DNA of 64,000 nucleotides from an uncultured Clostridia bacterium (GTDB lineage: Bacteria > Bacillota > Clostridia > TANB77 > CAG-508): assembly GCA_944388045.1 (NCBI GenBank), contig CALXHG010000001.1, positions 1 to 64,000 of the forward strand. Reading direction: 5' to 3'. Both the position numbers and the translations under genes were made by a program. A model generated the notes under the pieces. It was not told the DNA's origin and made no database searches. It saw only the letters and a program-made list of their open reading frames with translations. The first letter of the stretch is position 1, and each line of letters starts with the position of its first letter. Positions 55,020 to 63,394 of this stretch are shown here, in pieces.

Positions 55020-55897
55020 AGTATTGGAATAAATTTGTATGTGAATATAAAAATCTAGGAGAACAATATATTTTATCAGCCAAAGTACATATGGATGAAG
55101 AAACTCCACATATGCATCTAGTTTTTATTCCAGTAGTTCATACAAAAGATAAAAAAGGTAATAATATTGATAAAATCGCTTGTAGTGAATTTTGGAAAGC
55201 AAAAGACAGTTACAGACAATTACAAGATGCTTTTTATAATTATATGGTTGCAAATAATTTTGACTTAGAACGAGGAAATCCAAGTGAAAGAGTTCATTTA
55301 TCAGTTGAAGATTATAAAAATATTACAAATTTTAAAGAAAGTAAAACACTATTGCAAAATGTAAAACTGGAATTGCCTGATACTCCTGATATTTCAAGTT
55401 TAAAAAAAATAATGAAAAATAGAGATAAAAAAATTCAAGAACAAATTATAAAACCTAAAGATAAAGCAATAAAAGAATTACAAGAGCAAAATGCTTTACT
55501 TACTCTAACTTTAAATAGACAAATGCAAACTGTGGATAAAGCAGTAAAACATGAAAAAGAAATAAGACCTATTTTAGAAGAAAATATTGAACTTAAAGAA
55601 AAATACGAAACTTTAGAAAATACCTATAATCTTAAGTTACAGGAAGAAAAAAATAGAATTCAAGATAAATACGAAAACAGAATTTATAATTTAGAAAAAG
55701 AAAATAATTTTTTAAGAAAAGTTATAAATACTTTGCAGAAAACAGTTGAAAAATTTATTCATTGGATTTGTGTGAAATTTTCTATTTCTGAAGAAGATGA
55801 GTTAATCAGAAATTTTGAACTTGAAAATGATACTTATATTGATCCTATAAAACAGATTGAACATGAAGAAAAATTAGAAGAGTATTTAGAAATATAA
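55020..55897 (+). pseudogene. MobV (Mob_Pre) relaxase, N-terminus deleted
   Basis: The frame opens after TAG at 55017-55019 (approximately) and reads YWNKFVCEYKNLGEQYILSA, then KVHMDEETPHMHL, the conserved HxDExTPHxH metal site of Mob/Pre relaxases. A long coiled-coil region and C-terminus DPIKQIEHEEKLEEYLEI follow. Roughly the first 100 residues, including the HNxR motif I and nicking residues, are absent, and no start codon is present before the metal site other than Met at 55091. Probably inactive. It ends with a terminator, followed by a convergent cargo gene. Confidence 0.8.
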
Positions 55898-55907
55898 ATT
55901 TAGCACA

Positions 55908-55939
55908 AAGATGTCCCTCGCATTACAAAGGGACATCTT
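55908..55939. terminator. Terminator between mob remnant 1 and cargo
   Basis: AAGATGTCCCT and AGGGACATCTT pair around an eight- to ten-base loop. It ends both the relaxase remnant and the convergent 251-aa gene. Confidence 0.75.
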
Positions 55940-55948
55940 CTTGTAATA

Positions 55949-56704
55949 TTATGCTTTTTTCAAATTATAATGCTGTACATCATCCGAACACCATACTTCG
56001 AAACCAGAACCTGCATCTTCTCGTAACCCTTTACTGATAACAAGGTTATTAAATTCAAGCAGTTCTTTTTCAAGTTGAGGATTGCTTTTTACTACTACTC
56101 CAAAATTCCAACCTATATAATGGTCCAGAAAGTCATTTATAAAATATTTTTTTGCTTCAGTAACCTGTTCCGGCGTCACTTTGTTATTTCGGATAGCATC
56201 GTCAGTTAATACCAAACTTGCTCTCCCAACATAATCCGGACTTACTTCATCATCAAGTTTGATAGCAAATCCAGCTGATGCAATAAACACATTATCATCA
56301 ATATACTTGGCATATAATCTAACCATTTGTAATATAATATCACCTAAGTTAGTAATGCCTTTAAACGATGACTGATTGTCCATTATCATCTTGCTTTTTC
56401 CATCGAACTTACCATACCACTCAATAGGACAAGTAGGCATTCCATCATTTGCAGGATGTAACAAGATATAAGTGCCTTTTACAGCATAAACTTGATTTAC
56501 AAACTTCCTGTCTGTATGGAATCTTCTACCTGTAGCTTCTGAAATGTATTCAATACCATTTTCTCTGGCAACTTCCTTTGCTGTAAGCTTTTGAAAATTA
56601 GCCTTTTGTGTTTCGGGTGTAGATTCCGTTACTTTCCGCTCTCGCGTTCCTTTTGCCTCTCCAGATTTTACTCCGAAAAGCATCGAAAAAATTTTGTTAA
56701 GCAT
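55949..56704 (-). CDS. Cargo protein of a mobilizable element, unknown
   Basis: I do not recognise this 251-residue protein. It starts with an amphipathic N-terminus (MLNKIFSMLFGVKS), a basic charged stretch and then a soluble alpha/beta region (TYILLHPANDGMPTCPIEWYG; KKYFINDFLDHYIGWNFGVV). No membrane helix or catalytic motif stands out. Its base composition is higher in G+C than its neighbours, and it uses CGC, CGA and CGG arginine codons (CGG after GAG near 56636), so it is a recent import. The RBS is GGAGG. It is convergent with the relaxase remnant, as in the second remnant locus. Confidence 0.55.
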   Translation of the reverse strand: MLNKIFSMLFGVKSGEAKGTRERKVTESTPETQKANFQKLTAKEVARENGIEYISEATGRRFHTDRKFVNQVYAVKGTYILLHPANDGMPTCPIEWYGKFDGKSKMIMDNQSSFKGITNLGDIILQMVRLYAKYIDDNVFIASAGFAIKLDDEVSPDYVGRASLVLTDDAIRNNKVTPEQVTEAKKYFINDFLDHYIGWNFGVVVKSNPQLEKELLEFNNLVISKGLREDAGSGFEVWCSDDVQHYNLKKA

Positions 56705-56830
56705 AAAATTTCCTCCTTACAATTGTTATATGAGAATTATTTACTACTTGCTATTTATATCGCATAGCTACGAATTATGTTGATATTATACTATAAAAAG
56801 CTCCAAAATGCAAATGTAACAAGTTTTTTG

Positions 56831-58058
56831 CTATTTTAAAACATATTTTTGATTTCTACTTTTTGGCTTATCTGGAATTGTCATTTGTAATTTGCCTTTC
56901 TCTAGCAATGGATTTAAATAATCATACATAAATGTTGGTCTATGTTTTAATCCAATATATTCCATAATTTCTTTTACACTTTTTGGCTCTTTACAAAATT
57001 CTAAAATCAAATTAATTTTATCTTCTTTCTTGTTCGGTTTTTCTTGTTCGGTTTAACTTGTTCGGTATCATATTTAAAAGGATTTGCTCTATATTTAAAA
57101 GATACTCTTAAAAAATGATCCATAAATTTAAAGCAACTTTTATCATAAGCATCTAAAATTCTTAATACACCAGATCCAATGTTTTCAATTAGATCAACAT
57201 CTTTAAATACTCTAATAAGTTCTTTGTTTCTTGGAGCAGTGACTCCTTCCAAAAACTCTTCTTGTGATAGTTCTTGTGGTAAACCACCTGCAGATGTAAT
57301 TTCAATTCTATCAGAATATAATTCTATTATTGGAGAATTTCCATAATAATAATCATTATGTACCACAGCATTTATAACTGCTTCTTTTAAAGCTGCTTTA
57401 TCTATCATTTCTACTTCTTTTCTACCTTTATATTCTATTTTAGCATAAACAGTATTTTCTGCATCAAGTCTATCCAATATTCTTTGAGTTGCGGTAATTA
57501 TACAACGATATCCATATTCTTGATTTTCTACTAAATCCATTTTATTAGTGCCTAAATATTTTACAAGTTTTATTGAAACATTATTTTCATCTGCTAATAA
57601 AAATGCATTATAATTGTATTTACCTTCACTTGTTAATAAATCAAGATTTTGTAAAAAGTTATCATTTAATTTTAATCCGTGTTCTTCATAGTAAATTTTT
57701 AATTGATTAAATGTTAATTCTTGTCTAGGAGAGTCAATTTCTTTTAATGTATTTTTAATCCTTTTGGAATACATATCATCAATCATTCTTTCTGTCATTC
57801 GTTCTTTACTACTACCAACTCTAATATAACAACCTTCTGGTGTTCTTCCTTTTTTTCTTAAATAATATGGCTTTTCAGTTCCACTTGATATTACTACTTT
57901 TATTACTTCTTTATTATCTATTGTTTCCACAACTACATCAAATAATCCTAAAGTTGATGGCTGTATATTATTTTTTATTTTATCTTTTACTTGTAATTGT
58001 GTTAAATCAAGATCTTTAAGACCAACTACTTGTCCATCCTTTCTAACTCCAACATAAA
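56831..58058 (-). pseudogene. AlbA_2/HATPase-type regulator, broken at both ends
   Basis: The protein matches AlbA_2 (Schlafen-like) ATP-binding transcriptional regulators. FIYVGVRKDGQVVGL is the truncated AlbA_2 start; the body has KKGRTPEGCYIRVGSS, AVVHNDYYYGN and ITSAGGLPQEL with IENIGSGVLRI. The N-terminus is cut by the right end of the IS3 element; the fused GTG start lies within the IS. Near 57030-57060 a 14-base unit (CCGAACAAG plus five) is present in three copies and throws the frame. The other frame continues with NLILEFCKEPKSVKEIMEYIGL and ends KYVLK at 56831. It is non-functional as it stands. Confidence 0.75.
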
Positions 58059-58088
58059 TGAAGTGACCCACGAAAGTTGGACAGTTTT

Positions 58089-58950
58089 TTATGCTACTTG
58101 TTCAAAATCCGTTCTATATTGAATTGGACTTTTTCCTTTTAGTCTCAATTTTATACGCTCATTATTATAATAATTTATATAATCAATAAGTTCTGTTTTA
58201 AATTGAGTAATACTTTCAAATTTTCTATCATAGAAAAACTCTGTTTTCAATAAACCAAAAAAGTTCTCCGCACAAGCATTATCTAAACAATTTCCTTTTC
58301 TAGACATACTTTGTATAATGCCTTTTTCTGATAGACGTTTTTGATATTTCTCCATTTGATATTGCCATCCTTGATCTGAATGAAGAATTAAGTTAGTATT
58401 GTCTGGAATCTTCGTAAATGCTTTATCTAGCATTTCTTCTATTTGATGAAAATTAGGACTCTCAGATATATTATAACTTATAACTTCTCCATTAAACAAG
58501 TCTACTATAGGAGATAAATATATTTTTGTATCTGATACATTAAATTGAGTAATATCTGTAACCCATTTTGAATTTGGCTTATCTGCTTTAAAATCTCTCT
58601 TTAATATATTAGGTGCTACTTTCCCATAATTACCTTTATATGAACGATATCTTCTTACTCTCACAAATGATTGTAACCCCAACTCTTTCATTAATTTATA
58701 AACGGTTTTTCTATTTAATTTATAGCCTCTATTTAAAAGCTCGTATGTAACTCTACGATAACCATATCTTCCTTTATTTGAATGATATATTTGCTTTATA
58801 ACTTCTTTTACTTCTTCGTATTTATCTGGTTTTGAAAGTTTACTAATAATATCATAATAAGTGCTTTTTGATAATTCTGCTTTTCTTAATAGAGCCGTTA
58901 TTTTATATTTTTGCCTTAATTCATAAACGGCTAATGCCTTTTCTTTTTTT
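58089..58950 (-). CDS. IS3-family transposase OrfB (DDE integrase)
   Basis: OrfB is expressed as an OrfAB fusion by -1 frameshifting. From the heptamer at 58950-58944 the frame reads KEKALAVYELRQKYKI, a HTH_21 region (SNKGRYGYRRVTYELL) and the rve core with catalytic DDE: Asp in WVTDITQF, Asp in ILHSDQGWQY, and Glu in NACAENFFG. C-terminal KGKSPIQYRTDFEQVA. All three catalytic residues are intact, so the transposase may be active. An internal Met at 58691 is not the real start. Confidence 0.88.
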
Positions 58951-59503
58951 GTTGGCTTGTTCTTTTTTGAACTAAGGCTTGTAATTTTTTTAAGTAATCA
59001 TTCTCCATTCTTAGATCTTCTATTTCTTTTAAAAGTTCTGCATTACTTTTATCAGATTTTAAAGAAGATTTAGAAGTAGATTTTATTGATGTATTTGAAT
59101 TAGTATTTTGTTTATTTTTCTTATTTTTCACGCGATTTACTCTTACTCTATCAATTGCAATATTTCTATTATTAAGCAAATACTGAGCACCTTTCTCATC
59201 ATACATTTGCTTCCATAATACAACATTTGTAGAAGAAGGCAATTCAAAATGAATAGCCGTTTTTTCAAAAGATAAATGGTTAGCATACATGTATTCTACC
59301 ACACCCACCTTAAATTTGCCATCATATTTTTGAATTGGCTTTGGTATAAGTCCATTTTTACCATAAGTCTTATACCTATTAGTCCATACTCTTATCTGTT
59401 CTTGATGGACATTAAATTTTCTTGCAGCTTCTCTATATGAATGCTTTCCATAAACAACATATTTTACTGCTTTAAATTTAAAATCAAATGAATATTTAAA
59501 CAT
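58931..59503 (-). CDS. IS3-family OrfA (HTH protein)
   Basis: OrfA recognises the IS ends. It has about 190 residues. ATG 59503 follows GGAGG; the upstream Met in the longer frame is in the IS end. The helix-turn-helix region (SFDFKFKAVKYVVYGKHSYREAARKF) is followed by a second HTH (FEKTAIHFELPSSTNVVLWK) and a Lys/Gln-rich tail ending QQKKKRH. The A-AAA-AAG slippery heptamer lies just before its stop. Confidence 0.85.
   Translation of the reverse strand: MFKYSFDFKFKAVKYVVYGKHSYREAARKFNVHQEQIRVWTNRYKTYGKNGLIPKPIQKYDGKFKVGVVEYMYANHLSFEKTAIHFELPSSTNVVLWKQMYDEKGAQYLLNNRNIAIDRVRVNRVKNKKNKQNTNSNTSIKSTSKSSLKSDKSNAELLKEIEDLRMENDYLKKLQALVQKRTSQQKKKRH
58944..58950 (-). promoter_or_regulatory. -1 frameshift heptamer A-AAA-AAG of IS3
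   Basis: On the minus strand the heptamer A AAA AAG is in the OrfA frame as CAA-AAA-AAG, so tandem slippage by -1 enters OrfB. This is the classical IS3 recoding site and is separate from the +1 shifts at CGG elsewhere. Confidence 0.85.
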
Positions 59504-59558
59504 ACTATTGAACCTCCATACTTTAATATTTTTTGTCCAATATTTTTGGTTCACCTCA

Positions 59559-60236
59559 GAAGATACTAATAGAAAGCATTATAATGTAGAAGAATATAAA
59601 AAAATTACAAATTTTAATAATACTAAAAAAATTTTAAATGAAATAAAGTTAGAATTACCAGAAGTTCCAGATATAACTGATATTAGTAAATTCTCACGAA
59701 AAAGAGACGAGAAAATATTAGAAGAAATTATAAAACCTAAAGATGATTTAATTAAAGAATTGTATAAAGATAACCTTTCTTTGCATAAAGAATTGTCGAA
59801 ACAATCTAAAATGGTTGATGAGGCAGAAAAATACCAAAAAGAAAGAGATTCAATAATTGCTGATAATAAAAAATTAAATAACAAAGTTAAGGGTTTAGAA
59901 AATGAATATAAAAGAAAAAGTAATAATTTAGATTTTGAATATAATAATAGAAAAGCTGAATTAGAACAAGAATTTCAAGATAAGGAATTTGACATTGAAT
60001 ACAAATATAAAAATAAAATTAAGTCATTAGAAAAAGAAAATAATCATTTACTCAAAATAATAGATAAATTCTATGAAACTGTCGAAAAATTTATACATTG
60101 GATTTGTCACAAATTTGGTATTGGAGAATCAAGAGAATTAATTAAAGATTTTCAAGAAGAAACTCATACTTTTATTGATCCAGTAAAACAAATTGAAAAT
60201 GAAGAAAGAGAAAAAGAATGGAATTTAGAAATATAG
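59559..60236 (+). pseudogene. MobV relaxase C-terminal remnant, cut by IS3
   Basis: From the IS end the frame reads EDTNRKHYNVEEYKKITNF, EIKLELPEVPDI, a long coiled coil, and ends IDPVKQIENEEREKEW, closely parallel to the first relaxase remnant. The whole catalytic N-terminal domain is missing, replaced by the IS element. The apparent start at 59508 lies in the IS. Not functional. Confidence 0.8.
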
Positions 60237-60252
60237 TTAATAATGAAAATGC

Positions 60253-60279
60253 GGTGTGGGCTTTAAATAAACCCACACC
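60253..60279. terminator. Terminator between mob remnant 2 and cargo
   Basis: GGTGTGGG pairs with CCCACACC around CTTTAAATAAA. It stands in the same place as the terminator behind the first relaxase remnant. Confidence 0.7.
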
Positions 60280-60293
60280 ACATCGATTAGCGG

Positions 60294-60923
60294 TTAGTCA
60301 ATAGAATCTTCGGTTTCGGTTATCTCTTCAGCTACTGTGTCATCTTTGGCTTCGGGCAGTACATCTTTGCTATTGCTGTTCTTATCTTTTTTGGATTTTT
60401 TGTCATCAGATTTTGAAACTCCAAAAAGTAAGTTGAACAAATAAGCAAATCCTAAAGCCTGCCAAAAGTTAATCTTAACTAACTCAACATTTAACAGCTG
60501 TGGAAGAATGTTATTCCAAGAATACATTGTAACTCCAACTGCAATAAGAATTGAAATAATTTCAAGTATTATGACGAGCAGTACCGACACAACCTTTGCC
60601 ATTTTTTCTTCCTTGCTTTTTTCAAAGAGCTTTCCCTTAAGCTCTTCATATTCCGATTTTGCACTGCCAAAGTAATTATCTCTAAGACAACCAATTGTAA
60701 AAGCAAGTACAAATGCCTGAAACATTGTTACCTTCGAAAAGCCGAACATTGTAGTCATAGCGATATTCCAACATACACTTACAATGGCACCCTTTATTAC
60801 TGCTCCAATAAGAAGCATAACAGTTCCAAGAGCAACACCTAAGAACACGATAGGAATAAAAGCTATTCCAAGACTTACTCCATCCTTTACCTTCCGCCAA
60901 CCATTTTTAAATTTCTCACTCAT
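60294..60923 (-). CDS. Multi-spanning membrane cargo protein, unknown
   Basis: I do not recognise this 209-residue protein. It has four likely membrane segments: about 17-50 (long, possibly two), 58-80, 110-135 and 150-172. A charged Lys/Asp/Glu tail (KSDDKKSKKDKN and AEEITETEDSID) follows. Higher G+C than the chromosome and an ordinary CGG codon after TGG (GWRKVKDG) mark it as foreign. It is convergent with the second relaxase remnant; the first remnant has a different gene at the same place. Confidence 0.55.
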   Translation of the reverse strand: MSEKFKNGWRKVKDGVSLGIAFIPIVFLGVALGTVMLLIGAVIKGAIVSVCWNIAMTTMFGFSKVTMFQAFVLAFTIGCLRDNYFGSAKSEYEELKGKLFEKSKEEKMAKVVSVLLVIILEIISILIAVGVTMYSWNNILPQLLNVELVKINFWQALGFAYLFNLLFGVSKSDDKKSKKDKNSNSKDVLPEAKDDTVAEEITETEDSID

Positions 60924-61117
60924 AAAGATACCTCCTTGTTGTTTTTTTCCAATACGGTTCGTGAGGAAATTTGTTTTATATAAAATGGCTAAAAGCCATG
61001 AAACTATTTTAATAGTATCATATTTTTCTATATTTTACAACAAATTAACTATAATTTATTAGAATATATGCGAAAAATTTTAAAAAAATTGAGTTAAAAT
61101 GAATTTTTAAAAAACAT

Positions 61118-61223
61118 TTGACATATAATAAAAAATATAGTATACTATATTTAGCTTAAGCAAGAGAATAAATCGAAGAACTCAAATGTTCACGAGATAT
61201 GTTGACCACATATCTCTTTTTTT
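61118..61223 (+). ncRNA. Antitoxin sRNA of a par-like type I TA system
   Basis: A consensus promoter, TTGACA (61118-61123), 17 bases, TATACT (61141-61146), starts an RNA near 61153. The RNA ends at the hairpin GAGATATGT-TGACC-ACATATCTC plus seven T (61194-61223), so it is about 70 nt with no ORF. Bases 61169-61193 (TAAATCGAAGAACTCAAA then TGTTCAC) are nearly the complement of the toxin mRNA RBS/start region. The terminator loop TGTTGACCACA is complementary to the toxin terminator loop. Confidence 0.75.
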
Positions 61224-61232
61224 GTGCAAAAA

Positions 61233-61259
61233 ATAAAGGCAGTTGACCAGACTGCCTTT
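61233..61259 (-). terminator. Toxin mRNA terminator with complementary loop
   Basis: On the minus strand AAAGGCAGT-CTGGTCA-ACTGCCTTT is followed by TATTTTTT. Its loop GGTCAAC can pair with GTTGACC in the antitoxin RNA terminator loop. Confidence 0.75.
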
Positions 61260-61271
61260 GATTAGTTTGTG

Positions 61272-61361
61272 CTAATCCTGAGAATTTTGGTTTTCATCAT
61301 CTTTACTATTACTAAGTAATAATAAAACGATTAATCGCCAAATTAAATCGAATGAACTCAA
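61272..61361 (-). CDS. Type I toxin peptide (29 aa)
   Basis: This 29-residue hydrophobic peptide has TTG start, GGAGG eight bases upstream, a membrane helix (FDLIWRLIVLLLL) and a polar, charged tail (SNSKDDENQNSQD). It is similar in size and plan to Fst/Ldr toxins but has no clear sequence match to them. The promoter TTGTTT (61438-61433), 17 bases, TATAAT (61415-61410) lies upstream, and a 5' hairpin (TTTTCC-AAA-GGAAAA) precedes the RBS. The RBS and start are covered by the antitoxin RNA. Predicted to damage membranes when unrepressed. Confidence 0.7.
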   Translation of the reverse strand: MSSFDLIWRLIVLLLLSNSKDDENQNSQD

Positions 61362-61466
61362 GATGTTCACCTCCTTTCTCAAAGTTTTCCTTTGGAAAAG
61401 GATGAATTTATTATACTTTAATTTTATTCTAAAAACAATGTTTTTCTATAATTTCAACAATTATTT

Positions 61467-62372
61467 TTAATCGGTTTTATTTTTATTTCTACTTTTATAT
61501 ACATTTGCTTGATTTCTACATTGACTACTATCATATTCAGCTTTAGGATTTTTTGCGTAAAAAACTTTACCACAATGTTTACATATCTTTAGAGGATTTT
61601 TTTCACTACAAAGCATAAATCCAAAAGCCATATCTATTGCTTGTTTTAAAGAATTAGGTTGCCAAGATATTTCAGGAATATTTCCATACATATTAATTTT
61701 ATATGGTATTCCAGAAAAATAATAATCATTTATAAGTTCTCTTGCTTTATATTCATCATAATCATCTATACTATTATTTGCTAAATCTATATACTTTTTA
61801 AATATTTTATACATTTTTTTTGCATATTCAATAATCCAATCTATTTTCTCACAATAAAAACTAGAATAAATTAACTGATTGCCAAGTGATGTACGATTTA
61901 ACATTCTTTGTAAGTCAGAATTTGTTTCTATTTCTACTTTACCATTTGTTACCGTATAACTCATTTCATCATTATTAGCAAATGGAAAGAATAAATCAAA
62001 ATAGTCTTTTGTTCTCATTACACAATTTTTATTAATAAAATTATTTTCTTTTAATGTTACTTCTTCGTTTAATAAAAAATCTGGATTAGTTGGTGCTTCA
62101 ATCATAAAACCTAATAAACCATATTTCTCTACAAAAAAATATGCACAAGTAAATTTCGTTTGATTATCTTCTGAATCTATACATATTCTTCCAATATTTA
62201 ATAAATCAACCAATATTGAATCCATTTTACTGAACATATCATATAAATCTCTAATGTTTATACTAGCCTCTGGATTTGGAACCATATAATATTCTTTTCC
62301 TTTATATTTTCCTTGATATCCACCATATTTCATATATGAATATGCACTGTTACTTTTAAAATTAAATTCCAT
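61467..62372 (-). CDS. Zinc-finger protein of a mobile element (CGNR-like end)
   Basis: This 301-residue protein ends with a zinc finger, CKHCGKVFYAKNPKAEYDSSQCRNQANVYKSR, resembling CGNR-type or DUF6076 C-termini of Clostridia. The N-terminal part (YGGYQGKYKGKEYYMVPNPEAS; NIGRICIDSEDN) is unfamiliar and probably a separate domain. ATG 62372 follows AAGGAG at nine bases. Divergent from the HTH gene; a palindromic operator lies between them. It may regulate the element; target unknown. Confidence 0.6.
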   Translation of the reverse strand: MEFNFKSNSAYSYMKYGGYQGKYKGKEYYMVPNPEASINIRDLYDMFSKMDSILVDLLNIGRICIDSEDNQTKFTCAYFFVEKYGLLGFMIEAPTNPDFLLNEEVTLKENNFINKNCVMRTKDYFDLFFPFANNDEMSYTVTNGKVEIETNSDLQRMLNRTSLGNQLIYSSFYCEKIDWIIEYAKKMYKIFKKYIDLANNSIDDYDEYKARELINDYYFSGIPYKINMYGNIPEISWQPNSLKQAIDMAFGFMLCSEKNPLKICKHCGKVFYAKNPKAEYDSSQCRNQANVYKSRNKNKTD

Positions 62373-62407
62373 GATTTTATTCTCCTTAAAATTTTCCAAA
62401 AATTTTA

Positions 62408-62446
62408 TTGTAATATATTGACATATTACAATTATTACTTTATAAT
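62408..62446 (+). promoter_or_regulatory. Consensus promoter overlapping a palindromic operator
   Basis: TTGACA (62418-62423), 17 bases and TATAAT (62441-62446) form a perfect SigA promoter reading to the right. A palindrome TTGTAATAT-ATTGAC-ATATTACAA (62408-62431) covers the -35 region, and a third half-site ATATTACAA lies at 62480-62488. A repressor binding here would control the HTH-xis-int run and possibly the divergent gene. Confidence 0.75.
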
Positions 62447-62567
62447 AATGTCAAATATTAATAGTTGAAATATAATAATATATTACAACAATTAGTATAA
62501 AATGTCAAGAGCTACAACTGTATAAAAAATCTGTAGACAAAAAATTTACCAAATTGCTTGAAAGGTT

Positions 62568-63041
62568 GTGATTATTATAGATACAAAGAACTATATACTA
62601 GACAAATATTATAATGAACACGAAAAGCAATCTATTATCGCTAAAGAAATAGGTGTTAATCCATCTTATATCACAAAAATAATAAAAAGAGATACAAGAT
62701 ATATTCAAGAAAAAGAATACAGAACACAAATTAGTAAAGAAAATCGTAAAATTGCAAAAAGAGAATGGATTAGAAATAAAAGACAAAATGAAGCTGATAA
62801 ACAATTATATGAATTTGTAAAACAACAACATATTGAAGCAAGTAAAGAATTATCTTATTCTTCTGAAATGAGTGATTTAGCATATAGAAAATGGAACCCA
62901 AGTGCATATCATAGAAATAATAAAGGTAATTTAGTTATAGATAGAAAACTAAAAGTTGGATCAGATATTCCAAAATCAATAAATATGAATATTAAAATAC
63001 CAACACAGAAATATAAGAAAAAATATTGTTATATTATTTAA
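62568..63041 (+). CDS. HTH DNA-binding protein of the integrative element
   Basis: This 157-residue protein has an N-terminal sigma-region-4/XRE-like helix-turn-helix (YNEHEKQSIIAKEIGVNPSYITKIIKR). Basic middle and C-terminal segments (RKIAKREWIRNKRQNEADKQ; NIKIPTQKYKKKYC) follow. No known family. The annotated start is GTG 62568, but AAAGG is only two bases before it, so the true start may be a nearby downstream codon. First gene after the operator; probably a regulator of the xis/int genes. Confidence 0.55.
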   Translation: MIIIDTKNYILDKYYNEHEKQSIIAKEIGVNPSYITKIIKRDTRYIQEKEYRTQISKENRKIAKREWIRNKRQNEADKQLYEFVKQQHIEASKELSYSSEMSDLAYRKWNPSAYHRNNKGNLVIDRKLKVGSDIPKSINMNIKIPTQKYKKKYCYII

Positions 63042-63103
63042 TTAGTCCTATTGTGAAATGGGTCTTTTTTTATTTAAAATTTTAGTAGAGGAGGTACATA
63101 AAT

Positions 63104-63313
63104 ATGGCTGATATGAGAGAATCTTACACTTTAATGTTTACAGACTACCCAGACATTGTTAATCTCAACCAAATGAGAAAAATGTTAGGTGGAATTAGTA
63201 ACACTCTTGCATATCGTATGTTAAGAGAAAAAACAATAAAAAGTAAAAAAGTTGGCAGAGAATATAAAATTCTTAAAGTTAATGTTATTAAATATATGAT
63301 GACAGAACAGTAG
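63104..63313 (+). CDS. xis: Excisionase-like HTH protein
   Basis: This 69-residue excisionase-type protein (HTH_17) has FTDYPDIVNLNQMRKML, AYRMLREKTIKSKKVGREYKI, the winged-helix layout of Xis proteins. The ATG follows GAGGAGG. Located just before the integrase gene, as in Tn916-like and phage elements. It should bend DNA and direct excision. Confidence 0.8.
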   Translation: MADMRESYTLMFTDYPDIVNLNQMRKMLGGISNTLAYRMLREKTIKSKKVGREYKILKVNVIKYMMTEQ

Positions 63314-63394
63314 GAATTTTTTTGTTATCATGGTATAATACACAAAATATCAATGATAAGTTAAATATAAACTGTTACAACGGAAAGGAGTAAA

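Larger units (their letters stand above)
58059..59558 (-). mobile_element. IS3-family (IS150-group) insertion sequence
   Basis: This 1,500-bp element is bounded by 25-base inverted repeats: TGAAGTGACCCACGAAAG at 58059 and TGAGGTGAACCAAAAATA at the other end (59558 reading inwards), both continuing to TTGGACA. It carries OrfA and OrfB in overlapping frames with a slippery A-AAA-AAG. No direct repeat of 3-4 bases flanks it (AAA against GAA), which points to later deletion or recombination between copies. It has truncated the AlbA_2 gene on one side and a relaxase on the other. Confidence 0.9.

Noticed and set aside
61153..61223. Short ORF inside the antitoxin RNA region
   Set aside because: No RBS or start codon with a useful frame; the promoter-to-terminator distance fits an RNA regulator.
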